Below the pieces are notes generated by a model that was given only the letters and a program-made list of their open reading frames with translations, had not been told where the DNA came from and made no database searches. A program made the translations under genes and the position numbers. This document shows, piece by piece, positions 20,369 through 31,429 of a stretch of DNA of 31,809 nucleotides. Source of the DNA: Saksenaea vasiformis B4078 (Eukaryota; Mucoromycota; Mucoromycetes; Mucorales; Saksenaeaceae); the NCBI GenBank assembly GCA_000697055.1, contig JNDT01001165.1, forward strand, positions 1 to 31,809. The letters run 5' to 3'. The first letter of the stretch is position 1, and each line of letters begins with the position of its first letter.

Positions 20369-21940
20369 TTACGCTGATTGTGGCGATTTCCAAGATACCA
20401 TTCGACTAAGACGCGTTTGTGGAAGCTCAAAGAAAGAATAGCCTAGTGCGATGGATTAGATACAAGGATATACCATGTTTGTTTTGATTGTTTACCTTTT
20501 CCTGCAATAAGTACTTCCAAGATGGGCAAAAATAGCTGATCATAATCTACCATGTCCGATCCGCCTTGTATACCCGTCCATGTAGTATTCACTACTTCCC
20601 ACGCAACCATGTCTGACATCGTGAACGTGCAGGGGAAGAATTCCAGTAGGGGTTTAAAGAGCTGTGGGTAGGACTCCGGTGGCAAATCCGTTACTAGGTA
20701 ATAAATTGGGTAACGACGTTCGACATTCCGTCGGTAATCAATACATGCGTCTAGTAGCTCTCGTCTATCTTTGCTTGTGGTTCCATTTTGCAAAAGGTCC
20801 AGGAGCGGGGATGATACAAGTGGCATAGCAGCCGAGACTGCTTGATTGATAGGAATATCACCAAACACCTCCAGGACTACGCTATCCATTATTTCTTTCT
20901 GCATATCCGTGCTGAGCTGATCTAACGTCATCCCCTCCTCCTGTGTATTCTCCACGAGCTGGGCCACATTGATGTGTAAGGAGCTGTAGCCCGAGGGACC
21001 TCCCAGCGTCCTGACAATACGGTTTGCGGCACTTGCAACCGGCTTAAATTGATTGGGACTAACAAATGCCCAACGTGACAAAGCTCGGGAAAGCGCGGCC
21101 ATCGGTTTGCTCGACGTGACTGGATAGCGCAAACCAAACGATAGGGCACCGAACTGTAGGATCTTTGCGTCAATAGCCCTAAGTCTTTCACCCTTCATCA
21201 CGTTCGTCATCAGCGGCTCTGTCAAACTTAGACTATTCTTCTCCTCGCTTTCCCCAAAAATGTTCGCCCACTCCCATAAATGCCACTCATCGTTATCCGC
21301 TTCATGCTCCCATGCCGTGCCATTGCTGGGAAAGCTCAAGACGTCAACCACGGCTACGTCTGAAGGTTTGATATCGTTTAGCATAGACTCATCTGCTCCC
21401 CATCTGTATCCTTCGCGTTCAATAATCCGGATTTGAAATCGTTTTCGAAGCAAGTCCAAGTCATATAGATCAGACCATTTGATTTCGGTCCACTCGTTCA
21501 ACGTGCTGCATGGCTCCAGCTCTGTTCGCCAGTTGGTCTTATCTGATGCACACAACTGTCGAAGGATATCCTTGTCCTGGGCTTCATAGTGTTTCGCTAG
21601 CAGTGGAAACGGGAACCAATCGTAACTTGTACCCAATCGTAGACGTGGTGCGATGATGGTGCGATTGGTCTCAAATCCTAAGCGAATGGCATTCCGAAGC
21701 GCTTCATGCTGCAAAAGAAAATCGCTAAACGTAATATGTTAGCGAAACGCTTGTGATATTTGTCTTTCTTTACCCATGTGGGAAGTAAGAAAGAAACTTT
21801 TCACCGTGGTCTTGTGTCAGTGTGTCCGCATTTTCTTCTTGTGAAACCGTAGCGGTAGGAAAGGGGACGATGATGACCGATAACACACATAGTGCGATAA
21901 GGATTACTAGTAAGAGAATAAAACGTCGTAATCTTTTCAT
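20369..21940 (-). CDS. Type II membrane protein resembling fungal O-fucosyltransferase-fold glycosyltransferases
   Basis: Exons 21774-21940, 20496-21724 and 20369-20442 (introns 49 and 53 nt) give 489 residues. The N-terminus is a short basic stretch (MKRLRRF) and one hydrophobic helix (ILLLVILIALCVLSVIIV), a signal anchor that would put the rest in the Golgi or ER lumen. Then comes FLSYFPHGDFLLQHEALRNA followed by AIRLGFETNRTIIAPRLRLG, the arrangement seen at the start of GDP-fucose O-fucosyltransferase-like proteins (substrate-binding loop, then NRT(I/L)). The C-terminus reads AGKGYSFFELPQTRLSRMVS and fixes the last intron. Catalytic activity is inference; the family in fungi is largely uncharacterised. 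N-glycosylation sequons (NGT, NTT) fit a lumenal location. Confidence 0.7.
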
Positions 21941-24900
21941 GGGACAAACAAGAACAAGGGAAAAAAGGGGAAGGAGGTGGAGTGATTATCGAGTGGCTGG
22001 ATTGACGTAGCTGGACAAACATGCATACAATCACACGTAAACACGGATGAAAGAAGGACTGGCCAATCATGTACTATTTGTGTGTACTGACGAAGAAATG
22101 TTCCTCCACGCCTTCTTAAATGGCATCGGCTCGAAGAAAAGAACGGGGCTATTGCAGAAAAAAGGGGGAAGGCGCATGTATCCGATAATATTGTCAAGAT
22201 GAGCTCTGATAATCCCTTGCAAATATTCCCTAAGCGATACAAGAAAGTAGTGGTTAAATATAAGCACAAATGTTCGTTTTTAGCTGTAAACTATCACCGC
22301 TATCGAAAATAGACGCTAAAAAGCGCCTAGCGCTATTTTTACAGATCGCTCTTTCAAATCTCATACCGGCAGTTAATACTGGCTTTCGAGTGAGCGCTGA
22401 CATCAAGTAGTACGTTACGTTCATGTCGGAATAAATTCCGCGCTGGGAAGTGAAAAGCCTTTGCAACGGAAGGACAGTTCATTTTGCCTTAATTCAAGCA
22501 ACAGTTCACGCCTGGATAACCTGAACGTTTGCATCAGGATAGTTCATTGTATGAGTGATGGCTTTTTAATGTCCTGTCGGAAGACGTAAAAATGTCTCCA
22601 GGAAAGCGCAGGCTCCATACAAGATAATCCATATCTAAAGGCACGCACAAATATTTTTTTTCTTTGGCTCTTTTCATTCTACAACCCAATAACGATGACG
22701 ATCCTTTATCACATGTTCTCTTATTGATCGTCTATCCTGCATGATCTCTGTCCCGAGTTGTTGTGGCTGAGGCGTAGTTTCTTGTTCATCACCAGGTAGC
22801 AAGTATTGTTGCACGTTTCGTTATTCAAGTTGATGTAAGTCGAGTATGATATTGTCGCTGATTCATTAACTGATAACGACACACTTGGACGATGATTTAT
22901 GTAGATCAAAATAAGAGTTTGTTCGAAGACAGTAAGGTTATGCCGTTTCTTGGGAATTTTTCTCTCGCTCCATCTTTATCACTTTCAGAAGTATGGGCCG
23001 TCCTTTCAAAGATGACAAATGAGGACCTGTTGATCATTTTCTGTGGAAACAGATCAAAAATTGATTGTAAATTTGGTATGATAGGATGCTTTTCTATCAT
23101 TGGAAGGTAGGAAATGAGAGTCATAGATCGACGATCGGTTCCATGATCCTTTTAGATAATAGCCATAAACATTCGATCTGTTACCGAATTGACCTGCAGC
23201 AATGTACAGGGATTAATCCTTTTAGTGAGGTTTGACCGACTAGACACCGATTAGTACCCTGTCATAAGCCATACATTTGAATGATAGATACGAGGTGATA
23301 CATCCGGTAATTTTACTCCCAGAGCCTTCAAAACGACCAATGCCCACCGTGGCTATCCTTCGTCATTTTCACAATGCACCAAAGTAGGGAGCTACGATGC
23401 TAACAGGAAGCCGCGCCTAAAAGACCGATCTCATCGGTAATAGTTGCATCCACAGGATATCAAAATTATCTTCAGACCCCTCTTGGCTTGGACGTAGTTT
23501 TACTGTTAAATCAACCATAAAAACACAGGCGTTTATTGATCAAGTTGTGCGAGTTAGCGACCCCGAGAGGGAGGTCATTCTTCCCAATGTCCTCGCATCG
23601 CTTGTTAACACGGTCCACAACAGCATTTGTAAATAGCGTAGAGCCGTTTGCTAGCAGAGCGAAGAGATATTTTTAAGTCAAAAAAAGAAGGCCGAGGCGA
23701 TCAGGGATCTTTTGCATAGCGTGCTGCTTTTTGCTTTCCGGCACTTTGAACAAGCTCAATCGCCATAACAAAAATGGCTTCGACGTTTATGGTAAGATCG
23801 CAGTATGTTATCTGCAACGTCATATCTATGCTTTCTTTTTTTTTTTCTTCCTTAGGGATATGCTCAGTAAGTGAAAATAAGCGTCGAGTACATCATCACC
23901 GTATGATCTTTTGCTTTGCGCCACGTTACTGTTTAAAGGAAGTATTTTGCCACAAGATAACTTTGATGTGTATAGCATGTGGAAGTATCACTCGGCCCAT
24001 CAGCTATTTAATTCCCGGCTAGCGTGGTTCTTCCTTGTGTTACCTTCCAATTGAGTATTCATTGTTTTGATATGTAGTACATACCATCGCTATTGTTAGT
24101 AGAACGATGCTGTCACGTCTATGCTTCCTACCTTCATAGCTGTCGCACTTGTGTCGTCTCATAACTAATTTTATTTCTTTGTGTACTTATTTGTGCATGA
24201 AACCTGCTGAAATGTATACATCAACCATCCTTTACCTGCATTTTTGCGAATTAACAGCAAGCAATGGCCTACACCTTAAATTCTAAAACACATGTAGTTT
24301 ATGTGCATTACTGTTACAGGATGTGATGGAAGAACGAGATTATGCGGATGGATCTGGATGACGCACTCCGTGGAGGAGGCGTTAGGGTTGCTAAGCCGGA
24401 TTTATCTAACTTCGTTAGCATACAAAGCCCGAAACCTTAAATTTTAAGCAATACACAGGTGCGGACAAAGAAAGAAAGGAAAAACGAGTAAAGCTATCCA
24501 TCTTTCTTTTTCTTTTTCTTTTTTTGACGGAGCAAGGAACGATGGGTATTGTTGCAATGCAAATCAGTGTGCAGGTGAGAAAATGTCCGACATACATAAA
24601 TTACCACGCTTTGTTAGGATCATGCTTTTTATTTATTTTTTGCTGCTCTCCTCTTGTGACATTGCATAATATTACCTTGGGTTGGATCATCGTTTACTGA
24701 TCACAATTTCCACGTTAACCTGTAGGAAATGCATTGCTATTTAGGATTCACCTTATATGTAAATGATCGGGAAGAATGATGAGAATGGCGTATTCTTTTC
24801 TACACTGCATGACCTCTGCACTTCAATATGACAGAAGTGGCATTTTTTTTTCTCATTTAATTTTGGTTGTTTAGTAGATGGTAAAGTTTAGCTCATTAAG

Positions 24901-26220
24901 TATAAGCAAATAAAGGCGTAAAAATAGCTTGTGATCGACCAGGGCGTTGAAAGTGCTACAACAACGACTAAAAACATGATTCATGTTCCATGCTTGTTAA
25001 GGAATAGATCTTAACTGCAACCGAATAATACAATCTACCCATATCCTCACATCTCAATCCCATTCGCTGTTGTCGTAGTATTCATTGTGTGGTGCGTGCG
25101 TGATTCAATTTGGTAGGCGACAGCTTGTTTGTCCAGTGGTTTTATGTCTTTCTCTACAGCTGCATGCAGTAAATGGACGTCAAGTAGAAAAGGAATTTAG
25201 ACGATGATCAGGACATCCTGAGATCTGCAGGCACTCTTATCTGTACGCACTGCGTTTTTTGGAACATGTCGGAAAAAATATGTCGGTTTCTATAGGAACG
25301 ATAGAATGCAAGGGATGCCACCCTCGCTGAGCACGCGAAGAGCAATCACGTTATTACATGATTTAGGGCCCATTTTATTTCAAACGACACAACGAATACA
25401 CAAATCACGCACAACTCAACCTGTCACTCTGCTTACTGAAAGTTCGTAAAGGAAAAGCACTGAATGTACATGCAGCTCTCCCTCTCTCTTTCTCAATACG
25501 TCGTATAACCTTTAGAAGATTACACCAATGGATTTCTTTTTTTTCTGACCGATTATTTCCTGTAAATGGCATGGAATGCCAATGTGTTTCAATAGCATTG
25601 TACATTCTACTGGTGTAAGTTTTGGGGATTTCATTAGAAATAGAACTATTCAATAATAAGCCGATTGCTTAAAACCGAAGCTCATGTAGCTTCTCCGAGA
25701 ATCTATTGATCTAATGGCTACATAATAAATAAATGCATGTGTGGATAGGTGCGCCGCGGAAAGTCTGTCTCATTGAAGGAACGTGGGTGCGGAGTGTAAT
25801 TTATAATTGAAGTGAACAAAAAGAAGAAAAGGCCTCGTCTTGTGATGTTATGACCTCATTTTACCATGATAATGCAGTATAACAAATAAATCATCGAATT
25901 TGCTATCGTCTCCTTAATGCACAAAAAAAAAAAAAAAATTGCGAGATGGAGAAGCGCAAGTGGAGCGAATTTACCATCGGAAGTATGGATCAAATGATGA
26001 CTCGTTCTCCAAGAAGTTTCTTGATTTGGAAATAATTCAGCAGTTATAGTACGAGCCTGTCTATTTGAAAATAATGATTGTTATTTCCTCCTTAGCAGCT
26101 GTGGGAAAATTTCGTGGGAACATGTTATGAAATGGTAGTTTTTGTCGTTGGTACTCTAGCCACGAAAATAAGCTCATCCACGAAATAAGTTCTCCTTGTA
26201 CAAATAAGTTACTCCTTTAA
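21941..26220. other. About 4.3 kb of gene-poor AT-rich DNA
   Basis: No frame longer than about 110 codons and no family motif appears on either strand. The right-hand part includes poly-T and poly-A tracts. A hairpin at 22306-22339 is listed separately. I found no tRNA-like T-loop, no transposase motif and no long repeat. It may hold a decayed element or simply be a large intergenic region. Confidence 0.45.
22306..22339. other. 12-bp inverted repeat followed by T run
   Basis: AAAATAG (22306-22312) pairs with CTATTTT (22333-22339), and CGCTA (22314-22318) with TAGCG (22328-22332), leaving one bulged A and a 9-nt loop. The stem runs into a T run. It lies in the gene-poor block; function unknown. 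Confidence 0.45.
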
Positions 26221-26468
26221 CGCCGCAGCGAACTCTACCTGCTCCGGTCAGTTATATGGTACACAAACGTACGTCTGTGCTCAGTAACTTTTTCTTGAAT
26301 GAAGCTTGCTATATTACGAATGCACAATGCCTGAATGATCAGCAATACGAAGATTATAGGAATCGCAGCGCCTTATGCAATCTCATTATCTGGTATCAAA
26401 TAATTTCTGGCGGTCCTGGTTTGGATTTTGACCTCGTTGATGTCAATATGTGTGTCCATATCCCATGA
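26221..26468 (+). pseudogene. Possible remnant of a secreted cysteine-rich domain
   Basis: The plus strand reads NAAANSTCSGQLYGTQTYVC then a stop at 26285. In another frame it continues NEACYITNAQCLNDQQYEDY to a stop at 26468. The spacing (C-SG-x-x-YG, Y-x-C, then ACY...C-x-N) resembles small Cys-rich modules found on fungal secreted wall-active proteins. The frame change and the lack of a start and signal peptide suggest decay or an unplaced intron. The assignment is tentative. Confidence 0.25.
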
Positions 26469-27074
26469 CCAGCTGATGACTACAGTTTAATATGCTCTCC
26501 CCACTCGGTTACTGTGGACTCCTTTTCCTTATCTCGGTAAGAAGACCCTTACAATTAACGGAAACCCTTTGTAGTATTTGTAGCGCATAGAATGACGACG
26601 AATCGCAGAAATAAGAGCAAGTAAATGGCTTATTTTCAACCTCCCTACCCCTTAGATTAGCTAGTTCCAATAAAACGTTTTTGTTGGAGAAAAGGCGGGT
26701 GTACCCCAGCTTAGTTGATTTACACACACAACAATGGCGCGAGTTTTAGACTCTGGGCTTATTGGTTTGGCACCTATATGGGTAATTAGACATGCAGATG
26801 TCGTCAAGTGGAGAGACAGCTCGTGTCCTTGATAAACAAGTCCAAAACTTGGTTTTGTTTCGGTTCGCTCTAACGAGTCTAAAATGTAGGAAGACAAACA
26901 AGCGTGAAACTGACGACGCCACACATGTCAACGTGGAACACTTTTTCACTTTTTATAGAATGATGAAGCTTAAATATGTTTGGGTATTTATTAACAAGGT
27001 TTTGTGTATATACATACAATAGTACAATGGTAGAAAGGAATGGAATCATAAGAGAGAGCCAAAGAGAGTGGGGG

Positions 27075-27078
<4 letters not shown>
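26469..27078. other. Intergenic DNA without supported genes
   Basis: Overlapping frames of 60-90 codons occur on both strands in 26509-27022, none with recognisable motifs. Nothing further is seen before the GA microsatellite. Confidence 0.4.

Positions 27079-27123
<45 letters not shown>
27079..27123. repeat. GA dinucleotide microsatellite
   Basis: About 22 uninterrupted GA units lie immediately downstream of the stop codon of the small Gln/Ser-rich ORF. Confidence 0.95.
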
Positions 27124-27125
<2 letters not shown>

Positions 27126-27130
27126 TTTTT

Positions 27131-27334
27131 TTAAGCGGCATATTCAGGTGTCAATACAATTTTGAGGGTGCGATCAGGATAATCAACGATGAATGCTTCA
27201 AGTTGTTTTGCTTTTTCAGAGGAGGAGGAGGAGGAGGAGACGAAGGATACACACGAGCTTGAGAGACTTGGTGGAGGAGAACGTTGTTGCTGTTGTTGAT
27301 GTTGTTGTCGTCGTTTGCAGAAGGGGAAGCCCAT
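27131..27334 (-). CDS. Small Gln/Ser-rich protein, unrecognised
   Basis: A single-exon ORF of 67 residues starts MGFPFCKRRQQ. It has a poly-Gln stretch, PPPS, a run of seven Ser, and a folded-looking end (QLEAFIVDYPDRTLKIVLTP). An in-frame upstream ATG at 27379 would add 15 residues (MHHPFSTD...). The shorter start gives Gly2, Cys6 and a basic cluster, a pattern that could be lipid-modified, but residue 6 is not the Ser/Thr preferred for N-myristoylation. The hydrophobic and charged C-terminus argues for a real protein; the low-complexity centre lowers confidence. Confidence 0.4.
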   Translation of the reverse strand: MGFPFCKRRQQHQQQQQRSPPPSLSSSCVSFVSSSSSSSEKAKQLEAFIVDYPDRTLKIVLTPEYAA

Positions 27335-27881
27335 GGTAAATGTCTTTTTATTCAGATCAGTAGAAAACGGATGATGCATTTTAACAACGAAAAAGAAAAC
27401 CGTGGCCTTTTTAAATAAATCAGTCCGTGCGAAGCCCGCGCTTTAGGCTTTTTTTTTTCACAATCTCTTAGTTTTCTCCCTGTCCTCCTTTTTAGAACGA
27501 ACTCAGCCTCCTTCATGTTCTCATATGATCTTTGTGCCGTCTTAGCGCCCTAACCCCCCCTGAGCAAATGCAAGTACACTTTTTGATGAGAATTAGAGAA
27601 GATCAGCCTATTGTTTTCCTGCAAATCCTGCATAGAAAATGCTAAACAATCTCTCTTCTTCTATTCTCTTGCGTCATTATAACATGAGTGTTATATCTTT
27701 CGCATTTCTAATTGAGCTCCTCTTGCTTCTCCCTCTCCTCTCCCCTTTTTCCTTCTTCTCTCTCAATTCTTACTAGTTGTCATAATTCACGGCATATTCT
27801 CATTCTCCCACGCTAAGAAAAAAAGAAAAAGAAAAAAAAGCAGCATAATTTCCTTCAAGGAACTTTTTTCCTCCCTCGTTG
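27335..27881. other. Intergenic, pyrimidine-rich
   Basis: It is rich in CT tracts on the plus strand (about 27650-27775) and contains a poly-A block near 27818-27839. It should hold the 3' UTR of the small membrane-protein gene and the promoter of the Gln/Ser-rich ORF. No coding sequence is supported. Confidence 0.4.
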
Positions 27882-28420
27882 TTAACGCATACATCGACAA
27901 CCGTTATAGCAATAAGCGCCAGTTCCTTAATTAAGTCATGTTAAAACAATGCGTTGTTATTTCCGCAACTTACCATAACGTCGAAAACAATCCGAATTTG
28001 TCCGGCTAGGGTGTTTAAATAAGTTAGATGCGGAAAGTATGATGAATCCTTACCATTCACAGTTTCCACGATATAATGTACGGCGTGTAAGTCCAGCGGC
28101 AAGTCCGATAATAAGTCCAATGAGAATGCAGCAACAAATAACAGAGAAAAGACGACGTCGTATACCAAGGGAACGATTCTGAGGTGGAGCATAGAAGCCC
28201 ATAATGGGATTGCGCGGTGGAGGTGGATTAGCTTGAGGGGGTGGTGGAGCAGCTCCTGGTGAAGGTTGGGGAGGTGGGGCATAGTAAGTCTGACCCGGTC
28301 CATCTGTCTGCTGGTAAGCAGGTGGAGGGGGTGGAGGGTACTGGGGTGCTATTCAACTTTTTGTAAGAAATGACTACAATGAAGCAATTTTGGAAACCTA
28401 CATGGCTTCGATGTATCCAT
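27882..28420 (-). CDS. Proline-rich, single-pass membrane protein with PPxY motif and Cys-rich C-terminus
   Basis: Exons 28402-28420 (19 nt), 28054-28348, 27974-28005 (32 nt) and 27882-27925 (44 nt) give 129 residues; introns are 53, 48 and 48 nt and all phases agree. The N-terminal half is Pro-rich and contains PPPAY, a PPxY motif for WW domains (for example Rsp5/Nedd4 ligases). A basic stop-transfer (GIRRR) precedes one hydrophobic helix (LFSVICCCILIGLIIGLAAG). The tail NCECRTNSDCFRRYG, then GAYCYNGCRCMR, has seven Cys in a compact pattern like small disulfide-bonded extracellular domains. Likely topology is cytosolic Pro-rich and outside Cys-rich. I do not recognise a named family. Without the last two introns it would stop at 28050 and lose the Cys domain. 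Confidence 0.65.
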
Positions 28421-28763
28421 AGTGGCGGAAAAGAGAAAAAGAGAGAAAAAAAGAAGAAAGAAAGAAATGATAAGTCACTGTATGATTCCATCTGAAACTT
28501 GATGACGATTCTGACCATGGTCGTTCACTGTTTCGTAATAGCTACATTCAATTAAACAACCCATGCGGAAAAAATATTTTGCGTGTTCAAGCATCATTGT
28601 ATCATCTGGTACACATTTCACCGTGAACACCGGCAGAATAACAGGAGGTGGCAAAACGTGTTCGCATTGACGCGACAATCCCCTTTTCCTTCAATATGCA
28701 CCATTAAAACTCTTTATCAAGAAACAAAAAAGAAAACTTTTTTTAATACAATCAAAAACGTTT
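28421..28763. other. Promoter-side intergenic region
   Basis: It lies between NAC-beta (stop at 28764) and the start of the small membrane-protein gene, all on the minus strand. A 67-codon minus-strand frame here has no support. A purine-rich plus-strand tract at about 28429-28470 (pyrimidine-rich on the coding strand) just upstream of the ATG may be the leader. Confidence 0.4.
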
Positions 28764-29432
28764 TTAAGCAGTCTTTTCTTCCTCCTTCTTCTCTTCCTTC
28801 TTCTCCTCAACCTCAGCCTTGTCGAAGCTCTCGACCAAGTCGGGGATCTCGTCATCGTCATCAGCCGAGACGTTCTGGGAAGCCTGGTAAGCCTCAGCAA
28901 TCTTGCGGAGGTTGGCCAAAGAGTCAGGACCCAATTGGTTCAAGATACCAGGAACTTTTTTTTTAAAAAAAAAAAAAAGATCAGTCAGCATTCCATCAGC
29001 ATACTTCTTATCATATTATCCTTACTGAGCTCAGTCAAATCCTTCTCGGAGGAACGGCCGTGGATGGCAAAGGTGTTGCAGTTAACAGCAGCTTGGACTA
29101 TAGGAGGCATGTTAAAACAAAAACAAAAAGGCAATAAAAATAACATACTTCTGGGAGCAGAGAAGTGGATAACCTTGCCGTCATCTTTGAACATGTTGAC
29201 TTCTTCAATACCAGGGATGGGCTGAACGTTCAACTTCTGCAAAGCAGCCTGAAGCTTTCTATCGTCGCCACTGCCGGTCTTGGTGGTTTTCTTAACCTTA
29301 CGACGGGGAGTACCTATTCAATCCCACAAAGACATGAGGATTTCTCCGTGCCAACCCATTGCTTCCTTGCTAGTTACCCTTGCCACCAATGCGGACTTGA
29401 GCTTGAAGCTTGGCGAGTTTTTCGGGGTTCAT
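28764..29432 (-). CDS. EGD1: Nascent polypeptide-associated complex subunit beta (BTF3/EGD1)
   Basis: Exons 29378-29432, 29149-29313, 29026-29097 and 28764-28954 give 160 residues. Near residue 26 is the ribosome-contact motif RRKVKK. The NAC domain follows: [40 protein letters not shown] and [14 protein letters not shown], in the family order. The C-terminus is acidic then Lys/Glu-rich. With NAC-alpha it binds ribosomes near the exit tunnel and shields nascent chains, limiting mis-targeting to the ER. The ATG directly follows a TTTTACAG acceptor-like sequence, so a 5' UTR intron is likely. The last intron (28955-29025) ends in 14 T, 9 A and G before the exon, an unusual acceptor context. Confidence 0.95.
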
Positions 29433-30536
29433 ACTGTAAAAGAAAGGTACAAATGAGTTGTTCTGCTTTAACATCAATGGTTGTGATTTTGCATTAAAGC
29501 CATGTATTTTAGCTCGTGAGTTAAATAAAGCTGTTAACGTAATTTCTCAGAAGAGAACAGGAACAAGTACGTCTCGTCGAAGCAATTCGCGCGGTCATGA
29601 TCAGATTCACGCGTTCGCAAGACAGAATGGCCCAACTTGAAAAGTTTGTCCCAGGCATCACGTTGCGTCTTCATTACTCGTAGACGAGGAAAAAAAAGAA
29701 ACAAAGCCAAAGCATAAAAAGACAAAGTTAAAAACACACACACACACACACCTTTTCAGAGAAACGAGACGAGAGGAAGAAAGAACAGACACAAATCAAA
29801 ACAAAAAAATTGAACCTCGAATCGTCGATTCTGATTGGCCAACATACAGTCACCGGTTGAGTGCGAAAGCAAACTGCAAAAGACGACTTGAGCTGGAACA
29901 TCCCTTTTCCGAAGCCACAGTCGGACCTTTTATGATGGCAGCTGAATAGTGAAGTCTCTTATCTTCAATCACTTCCAAAGAGCATCAACTATCAGAGTTA
30001 CTTGTTCATACCTCGAAATATGGATATCACTGTATTACGGTCTATTGCTGCAGCTTGAAGACATGGATCTTTATTATTGATTCTTTTCCCATTGAGCGGT
30101 GTAAAATAGCAGTACGATCCATTGATGACTTGTATCATTAATTAGGTATCCTCTTTGGATGCCCGTTTAGTGAGCCTGTTCTGTAACAATGGTGTATTCA
30201 TGCATTTCCATGCTGCTATGTGTTCATGGTACCAATGGAAAGCATGAGGTATCACAATGCAGTGCGCTATAACCTCCTGAAGAAGTTACATCCGCATGAT
30301 TGCAATCGTATCCGCTATACGTGGGTCATTACTGTTATCTAGAGATGGGATGCACGTGGTTCCGCTTCGAGGGTATGTATAACTGATTGGGGAAGAGGAA
30401 GCATCTTTGATTTTTATTTTGCCTAGCAGAACACAACTTTGCAAAGCAAACGAAGAATATATGCTTCCATCTCTGTCAAGCGTATGTCATGTCGACAATC
30501 ATAGAAAAGATAGCTAGACCCATTTCCATAATGCTA
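29433..30536. other. Intergenic region holding the NAC-beta promoter and leader
   Basis: The part next to 29432 is probably NAC-beta 5' UTR or leader intron, with a 46-codon upstream frame (29534-29675, minus). ATTGG (minus-strand CCAAT) lies at 29834-29838. The rest, about 29950-30536, has no supported gene and should contain the 3' UTR of the DEN1/SENP8-like gene. Confidence 0.4.
29734..29751. repeat. AC dinucleotide microsatellite
   Basis: About nine AC units in the upstream region of NAC-beta. Confidence 0.9.
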
Positions 30537-31429
30537 TCATGACGCTTTCGCGGCAGCTCTTTCGTTTGCTAACTGGCCTATTAGTTGTCGCAGGTCTCTC
30601 CTCACTTGTTCAGCTGAAGCCATGTCGCCATCTTCTATTGTCATTAACTCTTGCAAATCGACGTGCTCATAACTCCTCGTCAGCATTCGCTGCACAAGGA
30701 GATCTGTAATGGTAATAACATAAACTGATTGGTCCATGTTAGCTAGTCTTTGTCTTTTTCTTATATGCTCTACCTCCACAGTCCGCGCTATTCTTTTGTT
30801 GCGGCGTTGGCATGGGTATAAACTGCGGGTTCCGTGAAAAACTCAACAGCATAGCAAGTTTCGTGGCAGTTTCTCTTGCCTCATTGATATTACTGTCACC
30901 CATACTGTCGTAATAATAGAAGGTTGCAGAGGCTTGTATATAGACCATCAACGACCTTTTGACGGTCAGAAGGCGAAAGGTAAGAATGAAGTCTTACCAA
31001 TGAGAACCACTATATGCTGTCTGAGGTTCACCATCATTCACTGGGATAAATATAACTTGACACTGATCTATATTTCCTGGTAAGGCTGATCCGAGTTGCG
31101 TCGGGTCTAATTACATGAAACGTATATGTAAAACGCCTGTATGTTTATGGTTTCTGGCTTTTTTTTTTCTTTTACCTGGTGTATGTCGAATCAGTTGTAC
31201 CATACCTGGACGGAGGAAAAGAATGTTCACATCTTTCGGCATGCATCGACGCTCGAGGTATTCTGCGTGGAACTCAATGATGGTATCGTTTAACCATTGA
31301 CCATCAGCTAACGTATCATAATCCTGTATCACTGAAGTGTAAGATGAAATATATAGAAGACGAAACAAAGCGTCTCACATCTTGCCGAATAACCACATCG
31401 TAAAAATGCAGGAGAAAAGTACTTTGCAT
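30537..31429 (-). CDS. SENP8: DEN1/NEDP1 (SENP8)-type C48 cysteine protease
   Basis: Exons 31379-31429, 31176-31323, 30998-31106, 30774-30955 and 30537-30724 give 225 residues; introns are 42-69 nt and all phases agree. GQWLNDTIIEFHAEYLER and ILFLRPGMVQLI match the substrate-binding N-lobe. The catalytic triad is complete: His102 (GSHW), Asp119 (FYYYDSMG), Cys162 (NSADCGVYV), with the oxyanion Gln156 (TPQQ). Spacing and total length (about 212 in human SENP8) fit the deneddylase branch better than the larger Ulp1/SENP SUMO proteases. It likely removes NEDD8 from conjugates or processes its precursor; NEDD8 versus SUMO preference cannot be proven from sequence. Start chosen at MQSTFLLHFYDVV, which supplies the first conserved strand. 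Confidence 0.92.

Noticed and set aside
25405..25653. 82-codon minus-strand frame
   Set aside because: No motif, isolated in gene-poor DNA, with no splice partners.
27061..27262. Plus-strand frame with an Arg-Glu repeat (RERERE)
   Set aside because: It is the translation of the GA microsatellite and the complement of the poly-Ser codons in the small ORF.
29534..29749. Minus-strand frame MKTQRDAWDKLFKLGHSV upstream of NAC-beta, and a helical-looking plus-strand frame opposite
   Set aside because: Both are short; the minus one is probably a leader or upstream ORF. The plus one has no good start and stops at 29731.
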